From NCBI GenBank assembly GCA_030142905.1, contig JASJOG010000097.1, positions 930,001 through 994,000 of the forward strand: a stretch of DNA of 64,000 nt, given 5' to 3'. Made by a program: the position numbers and the translations under genes. Source of the stretch: Heliopora coerulea. Taxonomy: Eukaryota; Cnidaria; Anthozoa; Scleralcyonacea; Helioporidae. Below are positions 50,901-54,744 of this stretch, in pieces; within the stretch, counting starts at the first letter, position 1, and every line of letters begins with the position of its first letter. Below the pieces are notes generated by a model that saw only the letters and a list, made by a program, of their open reading frames with translations, ran no database searches and was not told where the DNA came from.

Positions 50901-53598
50901 TCCAGAAGTTGCACACACAAATATGGCCGCCACTATGTTGCATCACTACCTGTCTTAAGCAACCACCTGGCATTTACGACCACTTTTGCCTGGTAAAAGG
51001 GGTGGTCATAAAACTCAGGTTCTACTTTAATGTAATAACAAGATAACTTTGAATAGCACGAATTTCTTTCCCTTTATGGTTTTGGATTTTAATACATGTG
51101 GTTAAAATATAAGGAAAGGTTTTCAATTTTATTCATGTTCTGTTCCTTTAATTTTGTGAAACACAAACTAAAATGTGTGCCACCTTATGTAAAACTAATC
51201 AGAGTATTGACTTGGCCATTGCAAATAAACGCCTTGTGGAAATTGCAGTCCCCAAATTTATAAACAAACTTAACTCACTTAAATACAAAACCATATATTC
51301 AAATTTTCACTCAGTGGATACCTAAGAATTAGTAAGGATAAAATTGCAAAACTCACATCAATCCAGCATTAATGGCATCTTTGCATTTTGACAAATGACT
51401 TAATGTAGTTACAACCTGGAAAGAAATCATTTAACACTATAATTAGAAAAGCCCAATTCAGTCACATCTTGTTCCATAATTTATGTAAATGGTGCATGAT
51501 TATCATCAAGTTGTACTAAAAAGGGTACCCAAACCTATCAAATTGTATATATATTCAGTGATAAACATAACTCAGGGCTCAAATTCCATCATGGCTATCA
51601 TGGCAATTCTAGCCATGGCCTCCAATAAAGGGAAAATGGCCATGGATAAAAAAACATTGCACTTAAAATCCAAGACCATTTTTGGCCTCCAATAAGCATT
51701 TCAGGAGAGCATATACTTACATCTCTAACTACCTGAATTTCTGGCTAAATTTCATTTATTTAAGTTTCCTGAGCAACCAGTTATTCTATAAATGCTTTCA
51801 TTCTCATTGCTAAATTCTTTGCTGATTCAACATAATTTGATTGTCACAAGTTACATGTTTCAAACATGCTTTCACTAGCCTAAGTTTATATTCTTCCTGA
51901 ACTGGTTGGAGTTTGCATGCATGCAATGCAGAGGCTCATGACATAATCATGTTTGAGGTTCCAGTACACATGGTGCTATGATCAGCCATTTTCACTGATA
52001 CAAAGATGGAGAGAACACCACTTAGCTTTGGAGCTGAGCAACATGCATCTATTCATGAAACAATTAATGACACTAACTCTTTTGACAAAACAACCACTGC
52101 TTATACAGTCAATCTAAGAAATACATGTTACAACTCACCAACTAAAAGCAAAGTTTATACACATAAACATTCTTTAAAAATGGCAGAACAGCAAGGGTAA
52201 CAATTCTAAAAACTGGAACTGCAATTTGCCAGAAAATGAAAGCATTGTTGTGTGTGTTGCTCTGTATTCAAGTAAGAGTCAATGAATTGTGAGGCCTACT
52301 TTTATGTAAACAGCACACATAATATCAAACTTTGAGTTGTTAAGTACTGTACCAAATTGAATGGACAGAGATGCAATGAAGGTGAGTATGGTGAAACACA
52401 AACCAACCTAAAGTCCTGTAAATAAGTTGGTCTTCCAAATGAATGTTTAGAAGTGGTTTATATATGGTCAAATATGTGGCCTAAGTAAAAAAGAAAATGG
52501 CCTTCAATAGCAACAAGAAAATGAAATTACTTGGCCATTTTTGGCTTAGGATAAAAAAAATAAAATTTGAGCCTTGCAAATAAGGAATCAGGTTCAATTT
52601 TAATTTAACCGTGTGGTTTAAGGTTGGTGTAAACCATTCTTTAAACCTTATGCCTTAGTCCATGACCTCGAAAATAGTAAATTTATAAAAAACCCCCTGA
52701 AAGTCTAGTCTTCATAGTTACAAATAAAACGCACAAACACATCCAGGCCAACTACCGTCTTGAAAAAATAAGGATGCACGAAATTATTACAATGTCGTAG
52801 ATATTGCAACAAAAAATAAACATTGAAGTAAAGTGGATGTGCTTACAGTGTACAAGAGAAAACCCTCGAAAATGTTTTTAAACGGTGACATCTATAGGGG
52901 AAGCGCACTTGACAGGCCGTAACTTGTCATCTGGGTTTGTTCGATGACAACATGATATAACTGATCGAAAAATTGCGACGAAGATGAGTGTTGTCCCCGA
53001 TACTCCCTTTAAAAGTTCTACATAGCTTACCTTTCCAAAGTCTGACACATCGTAAAGTTCATGTGCATCAAATAACACGTTTTCTTTTAATCCAAAGCAG
53101 TTTACACAAGCGTGAAGAAAGCCCCGAATATTCTTCAAACAAAGGAACTGTAAATACGGAAGTAACCGAGTTATATTTACTTCATTTCGACGCATTAAAC
53201 ATTCTGAACGAAAACAAAAACTTATAAACACACACACAAATAAGACTAAACCACAACAACGTCAATGGATATTTATCTCGTTCAATCACACAGCTGTCTT
53301 GGTGAACGTAGGGATATCTTACACAAGAAAACATACTAAACAAGGACTAAAGTCACCTTACCGGCGACATTTGGGGTTTGAGATTGATATCTCGGACAGA
53401 GTATGGACGGAGGCAGTTTGCTATTTGACATAAAGCGACACCGTCTCTCAGTGAATGAGCAAGATCAAAGACTGTAGGTGAAACGTCGTAAACGCGGTGT
53501 CCTGGTGGTAATACATTAGTGCTAGCAAGCCAGTATTTCGCCATTTGCCATAACTCTTGATGTGTCGCCGATTTCGAAGATCTACTCCTCCCCGCCAT
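8352..53598 (-). CDS. VAV: Vav-family Rho guanine nucleotide exchange factor, 34 exons, 3' end incomplete
   Basis: Vav proteins are cytoplasmic exchange factors that activate Rho/Rac GTPases when phosphorylated by tyrosine kinases bound through their SH2 domain. Thirty-four exons on the minus strand join in frame into 931 codons with no phase conflict. Domains by residue: calponin-homology 15-135; acidic region with Tyr motifs (DIYGNL, NVYDAV, KIYDDV) 140-190; DH 200-400, including [15 protein letters not shown] 413-528; Vav-type C1 541-590 with spacing HX12CX2CX13CX2CX4HX2CX6C; proline-rich SPPLPPRGR about 625-633; SH3 645-705 ([17 protein letters not shown]); linker 706-785; SH2 794-886 with the phosphotyrosine Arg in GTFLVRES; second SH3 from 889 ([17 protein letters not shown]). 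Human VAV1 has 845 residues, so the length fits. The start is the ATG at 53598, because the CH domain begins 15 codons later. The last exon, needed to close the second SH3, is not securely found. The exons were joined by splice phase and homology, not by transcript data. Confidence 0.94.
8616..8680 (-). CDS. VAV: Vav exon 33 (second SH3 start)
   Basis: Residues 887-908. [20 protein letters not shown] then K, matching KARYDFCARDRSELSL at the start of the C-terminal SH3. Acceptor TATGTAG, donor GTATCG. Phase 1 to 0. Confidence 0.94.
8775..9108. mobile_element. MITE family A, copy 1
   Basis: Inverted ends CCTTAAGATCTACGTCAACTT and, from the right, CCTTAAGATCTACGACGTCAACTT. A second copy is at 10360. 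It lies in the intron between Vav exons 32 and 33. Confidence 0.85.
9595..9667 (-). CDS. VAV: Vav exon 32 (SH2 end)
   Basis: Residues 863-886. [20 protein letters not shown] then CLTR, the SH2 closing helix (ELVEFYQQNSL in vertebrates). Strong acceptor CATTTTATTTAG, donor GTATAA. Phase 0 to 1. Confidence 0.92.
9697..10232. mobile_element. MITE with AGGCCCTGTTTA ends
   Basis: Imperfect inverted ends (AGGCCCTGTTTATTTGG; from the right AAGGGCTTGTTTACATGG) and internal 'GGGTTACCCTA' repeats. The left end lies 29 bp upstream of the acceptor of Vav exon 32. Confidence 0.7.
10360..10726. mobile_element. MITE family A, copy 2
   Basis: Ends CCTTATGACCTACGACGTCA and, from the right, CCTTACGATCTAAGACCTCA. 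The interior (AAATTATTCATTCTC, TTGTTCAAAGGAC) matches copy 1. It ends 160 bp from Vav exon 31. Confidence 0.85.
10886..10973 (-). CDS. VAV: Vav exon 31 (SH2)
   Basis: Residues 833-862. [20 protein letters not shown] then LFPSIV; VKHIKI is the conserved SH2 strand with its His. Acceptor CCTATTAG, donor GTAAGT. Phase 2 to 0. Confidence 0.94.
10980..12180. other. Vav intron 30, nothing recognised
   Basis: No coding exon, transposon end or tandem array found. A short G-rich stretch (GGGGGTGGGGGGTGGG) lies near 11020. Confidence 0.5.
12211..12327 (-). CDS. VAV: Vav exon 30 (SH2 core)
   Basis: Residues 794-832. [20 protein letters not shown] then GTFLVRES, with the invariant phosphotyrosine-binding Arg, then GQYALSLR. 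Acceptor ACTTAG, donor GTATTT. Phase 2 to 2. Confidence 0.96.
12914..12964 (-). CDS. VAV: Vav exon 29 (SH2 start)
   Basis: Residues 777-793, [16 protein letters not shown] then a split Trp; matches DLSVHLW before the vertebrate SH2. Acceptor CAATACAG, donor GTATGT. Phase 2 to 2. Confidence 0.9.
13926..13969 (-). CDS. VAV: Vav exon 28 (SH3-SH2 linker)
   Basis: A 44-bp exon coding [14 protein letters not shown](T). Acceptor TTGGCCAG, donor GTAAGT. Phase 0 to 2, as exon 29 needs. It is assigned by phase and splice sites because linker sequence is not conserved. Confidence 0.7.
14330..15045 (+). repeat. 700-bp polypurine (GGAAA/GGGAAA)n minisatellite
   Basis: The plus strand is almost pure purine in GGAAA and GGGAA units, so one strand is poly-purine and the Vav-sense strand poly-pyrimidine. 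It lies between Vav exons 27 and 28. Long frames across it (Lys/Arg/Glu/Gly or Ser/Phe/Pro/Leu) are artefacts. Confidence 0.95.
15336..15473 (-). CDS. VAV: Vav exon 27 (SH3-SH2 linker)
   Basis: Residues 717-762, beginning [16 protein letters not shown] and ending HNDKKF. Acceptor ATGTTTCAG, donor GTAAGT. Phase 0 to 0 and 46 codons, so it could be skipped without a frameshift. No known domain seen; the linker is longer than in vertebrates. Confidence 0.75.
15698..15965 (+). repeat. tRNA-derived SINE, copy 1
   Basis: Begins GGGTGTTGGTGACCCGGTGGTAGTGCAC (A-box-like) and continues with GGTTCCGTTCCGG in the B-box position, then a conserved body (CTCCGGGTACTCCGGTTTCC, AACACTGGACCCATGAGG). The same body occurs at 47144-47855. 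Confidence 0.8.
17281..17330 (-). repeat. Degenerate interstitial telomere-like repeat
   Basis: Several CCCTAA-type units (ACCCTAACCC, CCTAACCCTAACCC), the complement of TTAGGG, in a Vav intron. Confidence 0.7.
17672..17764 (-). CDS. VAV: Vav exon 26 (first SH3 end)
   Basis: Residues 686-716. [20 protein letters not shown] is the closing GxFPxxxV of SH3; then a charged linker. Acceptor TTCTCAG, donor GTAATT. Phase 0 to 0. Confidence 0.93.
18005..18250. repeat. Degenerate GAGTCGAGTC minisatellite
   Basis: Many close copies of GAGTC, CTCGAGT and AAGTCAAGTC within about 240 bp of the intron between Vav exons 25 and 26. Confidence 0.75.
19131..19227 (-). CDS. VAV: Vav exon 25 (first SH3)
   Basis: Residues 653-685. 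[20 protein letters not shown] then WWE, the RT-loop to double-Trp part of an SH3 domain. Acceptor CTCTTCAG, donor GTAAGA. Phase 2 to 0. Confidence 0.94.
20205..20640. mobile_element. MITE family F, copy 1 (AACAATTATTCACC type)
   Basis: Shares CTGATTGGTTGTTCCTCTAT, CGGAATATCCTGCACTATTC and ACAAGATGGCGTCCAGTTTT with 45733-46160. The right part has GTATATGCTAAAACAATTAT and the hairpin ending GGTGAATAATTGTTAAC. Confidence 0.8.
20939..20969 (-). CDS. VAV: Vav exon 24 (first SH3 start)
   Basis: A 31-bp exon coding (L)SLATVVSTA(R), the first SH3 strand. It has a strong acceptor (TTCTTTTCTTTTCCAG) and donor GTACGA. Phase 1 to 2, exactly bridging exons 23 and 25. Confidence 0.82.
22365..22560. repeat. 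Cluster of TTCACATGTGAA-type palindromes, copy 1
   Basis: Repeated half and full palindromes (TTTCACATGTGAA, GTGTTTCACATTTGAGG, TTTTCATATGTGAAATG) over 200 bp next to Vav exon 23. A similar cluster is at 39105. Confidence 0.75.
22616..22822 (-). CDS. VAV: Vav exon 23 (C1 end and proline-rich linker)
   Basis: Residues 574-642. [16 protein letters not shown] closes the C1 domain; then a basic and Ser-rich linker ends in [12 protein letters not shown], a candidate SH3 ligand. At 207 bp it is the second largest exon. Acceptor TTTTGTAG, donor GTGAGT. Phase 1 to 1. Confidence 0.93.
23090..23700 (-). repeat. tRNA-derived SINE split by a MITE
   Basis: On the minus strand, GCCTTCATCGCTTA and AAGTTGGCAGAGCGCTGCAC, then ACGGGTTCGATTCCCGGCC, form the A- and B-box half of a tRNA-like head, interrupted after GCTTA by the element at 23156-23654. 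Confidence 0.7.
23156..23654. mobile_element. MITE with AGGTACGTTTACACTATA ends
   Basis: The left end AGGTACGTTTACACTATACC is matched from the right by AGGCTACGTTTACACTATAC. Internal copies of CATACCGGATAACT repeat the end motif. It is inserted in a tRNA-like SINE. Confidence 0.82.
24069..24100 (-). CDS. VAV: Vav exon 22 (C1 domain middle)
   Basis: A 32-bp exon coding (W)[10 protein letters not shown](G), matching the vertebrate GTFYQGYRC. Acceptor CACAACAG, donor GTAAGA. Phase 2 to 1. Confidence 0.9.
24465..24653. mobile_element. MITE family H, copy 1
   Basis: A diverged member: GTTCGTTTGCACGCACGATTT, then GATTGTCATCCTGGT, and the end ATCGCAAGGCACAATCGCAC. Related copies are at 32336 and 61752. 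Confidence 0.65.
25039..25108 (-). CDS. VAV: Vav exon 21 (C1 domain, first half)
   Basis: Residues 541-562, [20 protein letters not shown] then LL. Gives the first His and first Cys pair of the zinc-binding C1 domain (HX12CX2C). Acceptor TTTACAG, donor GTATGT. Phase 1 to 2. Confidence 0.92.
25200..25825. repeat. (CAC/CAT/CTA)n trinucleotide array
   Basis: 620 bp of trinucleotides with a higher-order unit CCACTATACTTACCACTATCACTACCACAA repeated four times near 25530-25620. It borders Vav exon 21. Long Thr/Ile, Val/Met or Ser/Gly/Asp frames are artefacts. Confidence 0.95.
26100..26805. mobile_element. Foldback element with ~150-bp inverted arms
   Basis: AACTCGATTTCCATATCTGG, then AAGATGGCCGCCCAT and GTACGTCAGTTT on the left are mirrored on the right by GACGTACAAAATTACC, ATGGGCGGCCATTTTGG and CCATATATGGAAATCGAGTT. 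Confidence 0.75.
27129..27160 (-). CDS. VAV: Vav exon 20 (PH-C1 linker)
   Basis: A 32-bp exon coding (I)[10 protein letters not shown](G), equal to the AISNIYPENATANG linker. Acceptor CTTGTAG, donor GTAAGT. Phase 2 to 1; no other arrangement joins exons 19 and 21. Confidence 0.85.
27270..27345 (-). CDS. VAV: Vav exon 19 (PH C-terminal helix)
   Basis: Residues 504-528, [20 protein letters not shown] then DIQRT, matching FFCKTEDMKRKWMEQ of vertebrate Vav. Acceptor TTTCAG, donor GTAAGG. Phase 1 to 2. Confidence 0.94.
27933..28250 (+). mobile_element. Crypton-like MITE in a Vav intron
   Basis: Second copy of the family seen at 56234. The coded start [20 protein letters not shown] ends in a stop after about 38 codons. 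The 28145-28250 part folds into a near-perfect hairpin (GATTTCTATAAGGTGATAGT against ACCACCTCATAGAAATC). Confidence 0.75.
28443..28485 (-). CDS. VAV: Vav exon 18 (PH domain)
   Basis: Residues 490-503, [14 protein letters not shown], at the place of the hydrophobic PH strand before the last helix (SYGFYL in VAV2/3). Acceptor TTTTCTAAG, donor GTAAGA. Phase 0 to 1. Confidence 0.82.
29195..29278 (-). CDS. VAV: Vav exon 17 (PH domain)
   Basis: Residues 462-489, [20 protein letters not shown] then VVNPGRGK. Acceptor CATTAAG, donor GTAAGA. Phase 0 to 0. Confidence 0.9.
29455..30600. repeat. 1.1-kb tetranucleotide and hexanucleotide array
   Basis: Successive blocks: (TAGG)n, about 500 bp of (TTAG)n with AACTAAG breaks, about 300 bp of GTTGAG/GTAGTTGAG units, (GTTC)n, a long (TAGG)n block and (GGCA)n. 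It lies between Vav exons 16 and 17. Confidence 0.97.
30679..30724 (-). CDS. VAV: Vav exon 16 (PH domain)
   Basis: Residues 446-461, (R)[15 protein letters not shown], nearly the vertebrate RYAFLLDKALLICKRR. Acceptor TTCTAG, donor GTAAGT. Phase 2 to 0. It sits between two large simple-repeat arrays. Confidence 0.93.
31150..31442. mobile_element. Palindromic element with two hammerhead-like motifs
   Basis: Two inverted arms of about 130 bp, each with the sequence (5' to 3') CTGATGATGTTGCG-AGA-CGCAACGAAACG and an outer end TGCTGGGCATTAAT, meet at a central loop near 31300. The CTGATGA-stem-GAAAC layout is that of hammerhead ribozymes carried by Penelope-like elements and retrozymes. Confidence 0.7.
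31627..31702 (-). pseudogene. Decayed tandem copy of Vav exon 15
   Basis: This copy keeps the exon-15 acceptor context (GATAG before GACAAA), the segment coding [10 protein letters not shown], and a donor (GTACAT). It has lost about 25 bp and its frame reaches a stop. A (CAT/CAC)n array separates it from the real exon, and the flanks on both sides of the donor are also duplicated. Confidence 0.8.
31703..32025. repeat. (CAT/CAC/CTA)n trinucleotide array
   Basis: 320 bp of trinucleotides with a ~120-bp higher-order unit, lying exactly between Vav exon 15 and its dead tandem copy. Confidence 0.95.
32091..32191 (-). CDS. VAV: Vav exon 15 (PH domain start)
   Basis: Residues 413-445. [20 protein letters not shown] then RALKK is the first PH strands (vertebrate YGRPKIDGELKI). 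Acceptor ACATAG, donor GTATAT. Phase 0 to 2. A decayed copy lies at 31627-31702. Confidence 0.88.
32336..32525. mobile_element. MITE family H, copy 2
   Basis: Inverted ends AAGGGCTGTTTACACGTGCG and (complement) CCGCACGTGTAAACGGCCCTTT, about 190 bp. Confidence 0.85.
33042..33407. mobile_element. MITE family I, copy 1
   Basis: Inverted ends CCCATTGAACTCTAAAAAGAC then TGGAACG, mirrored by CCAGTCCTTTTAGAGTTCAATGGG. A second copy is at 42891. Confidence 0.85.
33506..33990. mobile_element. MITE with AAGCCTGGTTCTCACTTGT ends
   Basis: The ends AAGCCTGGTTCTCACTTGTA and (complement) GGTGAGAACCAGGCTTTAA are flanked by TTAA-like sites. Internal 'TTAAGCACTTAAG'-like repeats and a second TTCTCACTTGTG. 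Confidence 0.78.
34384..34683. mobile_element. MITE carrying telomere-like TTAGGG repeats
   Basis: Inverted ends of about 50 bp (CAACCGTGTGGAGACTGGGA then CTGGAAAATTAAGTATTTAA and its mirror near 34625-34675) enclose (GGTTAGGGTT)n at 34500-34580. Confidence 0.8.
34995..35004 (-). CDS. VAV: Vav exon 14, 10-nt microexon
   Basis: Ten nucleotides coding the last base of a Ser codon plus LIR. Flanked by a strong acceptor (TTTTTATTTGACAG) and donor (GTGAGT). It bridges the phase-2 end of exon 13 to the phase-0 start of exon 15, which cannot be joined directly. It aligns to the FQLSIENL segment at the DH-PH junction. Confidence 0.75.
35090..35870 (+). repeat. Polypurine minisatellite, three ~190-bp units
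   Basis: Three copies of a unit with GAGGGGAAGGGCAGTTGGAA, AACAAAGT, AAAACGTTAAAGGC and CAAACAAGAGCAAGG, joined by GGAGAGG-rich stretches. It borders the microexon-14 region of Vav. Confidence 0.88.
36004..36255. mobile_element. Palindromic element related to 31150
   Basis: Outer ends AGTCGTGTAATAAATATCAG then AGCCCAGC, mirrored by GCTGGGCTCTTACATTTATT then ACACGACTA. One arm has CTGAAGGTGTTGCAAGCTTT then GCAACGAAACGTTAG (minus strand). Confidence 0.7.
36290..36450 (+). repeat. GGCAAGGTAA-type purine-rich minisatellite
   Basis: Degenerate units GGCAAGGTAAGGCAATG and GGTGTGGAATGG over 160 bp, directly before Vav exon 13. Confidence 0.75.
36555..36628 (-). CDS. VAV: Vav exon 13 (DH domain end)
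   Basis: Residues 385-408, [20 protein letters not shown] then QIQG, the DH end helix (vertebrate CVNEVKRD). Acceptor TTGATAG, donor GTAAGT. Phase 0 to 2. Confidence 0.92.
36750..36821 (-). CDS. VAV: Vav exon 12 (DH domain)
   Basis: Residues 361-384, [20 protein letters not shown] then QAMQ; ELVKHT in vertebrates. Acceptor ATTCTAG, donor GTAAGT. Phase 0 to 0. Confidence 0.93.
37143..37200 (-). repeat. Hammerhead-like motif, solo
   Basis: The minus strand reads ATTCTGATGATGTTGCGTGC then AGCAACGAAACGTTAGTCTC: CTGATGA, a 6-bp stem, GAAAC, and flanks that pair for 3 bp. Confidence 0.6.
38891..38986 (-). CDS. VAV: Vav exon 11 (DH catalytic core)
   Basis: Residues 329-360. [20 protein letters not shown] then LKYPLLLR is DH conserved region 3, the most diagnostic stretch of Rho exchange factors. 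Acceptor TTGTCAG, donor GTGAGT. Confidence 0.95.
39105..39375. repeat. Cluster of TTCACATGTGAA-type palindromes, copy 2
   Basis: At least nine motifs such as TTCATATGTGAA, ATTTCACACGTGAAA and GATTTCACATGTGAAA in 270 bp, in the intron upstream of Vav exon 11. The CANNTG cores match E-box sites, but no regulatory role is shown. Confidence 0.8.
39994..40041 (-). CDS. VAV: Vav exon 10 (DH domain)
   Basis: Residues 313-328, [16 protein letters not shown], the short segment expected between exons 9 and 11. Acceptor CTTTTTAG, donor GTAAGG. 48 bp, phase 0 to 0. Confidence 0.86.
40262..40548. repeat. Foldback built from two inverted tRNA-like halves, copy 1
   Basis: TTGACTCGAGCGGGATTTGA then ACTCGCGCC is mirrored by GGTGCGAGTTCAAATCCCGC then TCGAGTCAAC. 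The outer arms (ATCCTCAGAGATACATGTAC and its complement near 40525) extend the palindrome. Confidence 0.8.
40648..40719 (+). tRNA. tRNA-like sequence, probably SINE head or tRNA pseudogene
   Basis: GACTCGATAGCTCAACAGAT, a D-arm with GAGC closure, and GCGAGTTCAAATCCCGC as T-arm; the 3' end TCGAATC pairs with 5' GACTCGA at 6 of 7 positions. The anticodon stem pairs poorly, so a functional tRNA is doubtful. The same T-arm is found in the foldback at 40390-40480. Confidence 0.45.
41433..41492 (-). CDS. VAV: Vav exon 9 (DH domain)
   Basis: Residues 293-312, [20 protein letters not shown], matching the YKERFLVYGRYCSQ block. Acceptor AATATAG, donor GTAAGTG. Phase 0 to 0. Confidence 0.91.
41515..41765. 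repeat. ~21-bp minisatellite (ACATAAGGCGGAAAAAACGTT)n
   Basis: About 12 units with small variations (GGCGAAAAAATGTT, GGTGGAAAAACGTT) in the intron between Vav exons 8 and 9. Confidence 0.92.
41965..42472. repeat. 123-bp tandem array containing copies of the Vav exon-8 end
   Basis: TTGGAGACC recurs at 42011, 42134, 42257 and 42380, an exact 123-bp spacing. Each unit includes about 30 bp of the exon-8 end and its donor context; units 2 and 3 are nearly identical. Confidence 0.95.
42429..42530 (-). CDS. VAV: Vav exon 8 (DH domain)
   Basis: Residues 259-292, starting [17 protein letters not shown], matching DLLRVHTHFLKEMK. Acceptor TTTCTTTCAG, donor GTAAGTAGTG. The last ~30 nt plus the donor are copied three more times downstream in a 123-bp tandem array. 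Confidence 0.92.
42891..43253. mobile_element. MITE family I, copy 2
   Basis: The ends CAATGAACTCTAAAAAGACT then GGAACGAT are mirrored by ATCGTTCCAGTCTTTTCAGA then GTTCAATG. The interior (ACTTTTCATTGACAG, GACATTTTCCTCTACTTACG) is the complement of that in copy 1. Confidence 0.85.
43785..43852 (+). repeat. tRNA-like SINE head next to Vav exon 7
   Basis: CTCGTTGATCAGTTGGCACA (A box) and GTCGCAGGTTCAATTCC (B box), 50 bp apart. It ends within 5 bp of the donor of exon 7 on the other strand. Confidence 0.6.
43855..43923 (-). CDS. VAV: Vav exon 7 (DH domain)
   Basis: Residues 236-258, [19 protein letters not shown] then VNVK, equal to the FLKPQDIEIIFINIE block of vertebrate Vav. Acceptor TTTTTTTCAG, donor GTATGA. 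A tRNA-like repeat ends a few bases beyond the donor. Confidence 0.92.
44034..44462. mobile_element. hAT-like MITE with nested duplicated inner element
   Basis: Outer ends CAGGGCCGGCAGAAGAGG and, from the right, CAGTGGCGGCATGACTC are hAT-like; no clean target duplication was seen. Inside, a ~165-bp palindromic unit (AAAGGTGTTCGGTTGTGTGC ... ACAACCGAACACCTTT) occurs twice in tandem. Confidence 0.7.
44856..44963 (-). CDS. VAV: Vav exon 6 (DH domain start)
   Basis: Residues 200-235, with [21 protein letters not shown], the classic DH conserved region 1 (E-L--TE--YV--L). Acceptor TTTTCAG, donor GTACGG. Phase 0 to 0. Confidence 0.93.
45154..45253 (-). CDS. VAV: Vav exon 5 (acidic region)
   Basis: Residues 166-199. 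Two further regulatory-type tyrosines lie in ENVYDAV and TKIYDDVVS. Acceptor TTGAAG, donor GTAGGTG. Phase 2 to 0. In vertebrate Vav these tyrosines block the DH site until phosphorylated. Confidence 0.9.
45437..45735. mobile_element. MITE family G, copy 1
   Basis: Ends ATTACACAGGTGATTATCG and (complemented) ATCATCACCTGTGTGATTAT. It has an interior AACAAGATGGCGGCTATC and a hairpin of AACAATTATTCGCCTC against GGCAAATAATTGTTAA. A copy lies at 49050-49380 in the other orientation. Confidence 0.75.
45733..46160. mobile_element. MITE family F, copy 2
   Basis: The counterpart of 20205-20640, starting TTAGCATATACCTCGCAGGT and containing a frame [20 protein letters not shown]. The inverted copy GCGAGGTATATGCTAA lies near 46090. 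Confidence 0.8.
46165..47100. other. Vav intron 4 stretch, nothing recognised
   Basis: No exon or mobile-element end found between MITE F copy 2 and the SINE. Confidence 0.5.
47144..47855 (+). repeat. tRNA-derived SINE, copy 2, split by an insertion
   Basis: A-box-like TGGTGGCACAGTGGTAGTGC, then after the insertion the B box GGTTCGATTCTGG and the SINE body as in copy 1, ending in an A-rich tail (ATAAATAAAGACAAATTAC). The 47174-47594 segment is a foreign insert. Confidence 0.85.
47174..47594. mobile_element. hAT-type MITE inserted in the SINE
   Basis: The ends CAGGGGTTTAACGAGG and, from the right, CAGTGACGTAACGAGG are inverted repeats. It is flanked by AGTGCACG (47166-47173) and AGTGTACG (47595-47602), an 8-bp target duplication with one change. 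The insertion falls between the A and B boxes of the SINE. Confidence 0.88.
48025..48220. repeat. Foldback built from two inverted tRNA-like halves, copy 2
   Basis: GAGTCCTTGACGGGAATCGA then ACCCGTAACCTTCCGATCGCC is mirrored by GGCGATCAGGAAGTTACGGG then TTCGATTCCCGTCAGGGACTC. The outer arms GTACGCTCTCAAGCT and AGCTTGAGAGCGTACG extend the palindrome to about 190 bp. Confidence 0.85.
48278..48361 (-). CDS. VAV: Vav exon 4 (acidic region)
   Basis: Residues 138-165. It starts IPFPSD, like the vertebrate GIMPFP, and contains [13 protein letters not shown], an acidic Tyr motif in the autoinhibitory region. Acceptor CTAG, donor GTAAGT. Phase 2 to 2. Confidence 0.9.
48598..48810 (-). other. Protein-like open frame of unknown origin in a Vav intron
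   Basis: 70 codons with natural composition, for example [20 protein letters not shown], preceded by an acceptor-like TTTACCAG. Not a Vav domain: exons 3 and 4 join in phase without it. It may be a captured exon, a retro-fragment or chance. Confidence 0.3.
49050..49380. mobile_element. MITE family G, copy 2
   Basis: Contains the hairpin arms AACAATTATTTGATGAAGGC and GTAAATAATTGTC, then TTACACTGGTGATTATTTG and the end ATCACCTATGTAATTATAC, matching the ends of 45437-45735. Confidence 0.65.
49400..51340. other. Vav intron 3 stretch, few features
   Basis: AT-rich. A fragment near 49768-49800 (CGTAATATAAATATCAGAGC then CCAGC) is the outer end of the element family at 36004. A weak hairpin of ~12 bp near 49875-49910 follows. 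No gene seen. Confidence 0.5.
51357..51415 (-). CDS. VAV: Vav exon 3 (CH domain end)
   Basis: Residues 119-137, reading [19 protein letters not shown], aligned to the last CH helix of Vav (VIYTLSALS in vertebrates). Acceptor CCAG, donor GTGAGT. Phase 0 to 2. Confidence 0.9.
51720..53020. other. Vav intron 2, nothing recognised
   Basis: AT-rich intronic sequence without exons or mobile-element ends that I could identify. Confidence 0.5.
53031..53147 (-). CDS. VAV: Vav exon 2 (CH domain)
   Basis: Residues 80-118. Acceptor TTTACAG, then [14 protein letters not shown] and ending DVSDFGK with donor [14 protein letters not shown] and DFGKV are hallmarks of Vav CH domains. Phase 0 to 0. Confidence 0.94.
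53362..53598 (-). CDS. VAV: Vav exon 1 (CH domain, first half)
   Basis: Codes residues 1-79 from ATG 53596-53598. It contains [14 protein letters not shown] and [16 protein letters not shown], the Vav-type calponin-homology start. The exon ends at MSP followed by donor GTAAGG. End phase 0. Confidence 0.93.
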
Positions 53599-53599
53599 G

Positions 53600-54430
53600 T
53601 TTCCTCTTCCAATGGTACCGTGCACTCGCAAATATATGAAAGGACTGGTAACCGGTAATAAGGAAATCAGCACTGACAAGCACCGACAGGCTTGAGTGAT
53701 GTATTGGCCTCGTTGCGTACTTCCATCTTATTGTACATCATAAATTCATTTCCATGGACTTAATTACACTACGGTTACTGCAGCCATCGGGTTGTATCTC
53801 ATGATAGCTTGCCCATCCGAGCCAAATTAATGCCGATTCTCGATATTCTCAAAGGAACTCAGCTGTACATTTCCAACTTTTCAAGTAAACCTTGCGAAAA
53901 TCTACTTTCGAAAATTGCGATATGAAGTCCTGAACTTCTGACCTCTGAAATTCACACTTGTCAACTCCTCAAACTCTTAAACAGACAGATTTATCCGGTT
54001 CGTGGATGTTCATAGAAGAAGAAGACCCTGATCTCTCCGTTTCAGCAATTCTATTTAATTCCCATATGAACTGGTAAAACTGTTGAGCCCCAGATGTTAG
54101 TAATACGTTTTACTTCAACATTTCCATGAACGAAAGAGTTATGTGACTCGAAAATGATCTGTTTCGTTGTGCCGGACTTTCAAGTGGGTAAAGCGTACAT
54201 GAGCTCCAGCTCCTTTCTTCAAATCTTTTTTTCGTTCAAAAGAACCGTCTGAACAGCAAGGTCACTTTCTTCTCGGAAATTAAATAAGCCAAATACAACT
54301 CCGGAAAAATCCTCATTATGAACTGAAGGCGATTCTAGGATCACTCGACCTTAATCAACAGCTAAGTGCTGGAAACCAGGAAATTCCTAGTGGGCGAACT
54401 GGACTGGTTTCGATTTTCCCGGAACGTGCG
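53600..54430. other. Upstream flank of Vav (5' UTR and promoter expected)
   Basis: By position this holds the Vav 5' UTR and promoter, but no TATA-type or initiator element could be assigned. No coding frame supported. Confidence 0.5.
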
Positions 54431-54433
54431 GAC

Positions 54434-54744
54434 CAGAGGGCGGATTTAGGCGGGGCGCACCGGGACGAGCGCCCTTCCTTTCTTGATTGGTTGCCACGTG
54501 AATTTTTGCTTGATTACAAAACACAGGCATTAAACATGTCGACCACCAAGAAGATTGAAAATTATTTTCAAAGAGATTCGGAACAGATAGCAAAAGAAAA
54601 GAAAGGGTGAATAGAGAAAATTCATATTCAAAAAACACCGAAGATGATAGCGGCATAAAGATTCTTCCACTAAAACGCCACATATAAAGGCACGAATTTG
54701 TAAAAAGGTCTTGCTCCCTCCCAAAAATTCTGGATCCGCCCCTG
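54434..54744. mobile_element. hAT-like MITE upstream of Vav
   Basis: Ends CAGAGGGCGGATTTAGG and, from the right, CAGGGGCGGATCCAG. The CAGNGGCGGAT end type also appears near 59760. No intact 8-bp target duplication was seen. Confidence 0.6.
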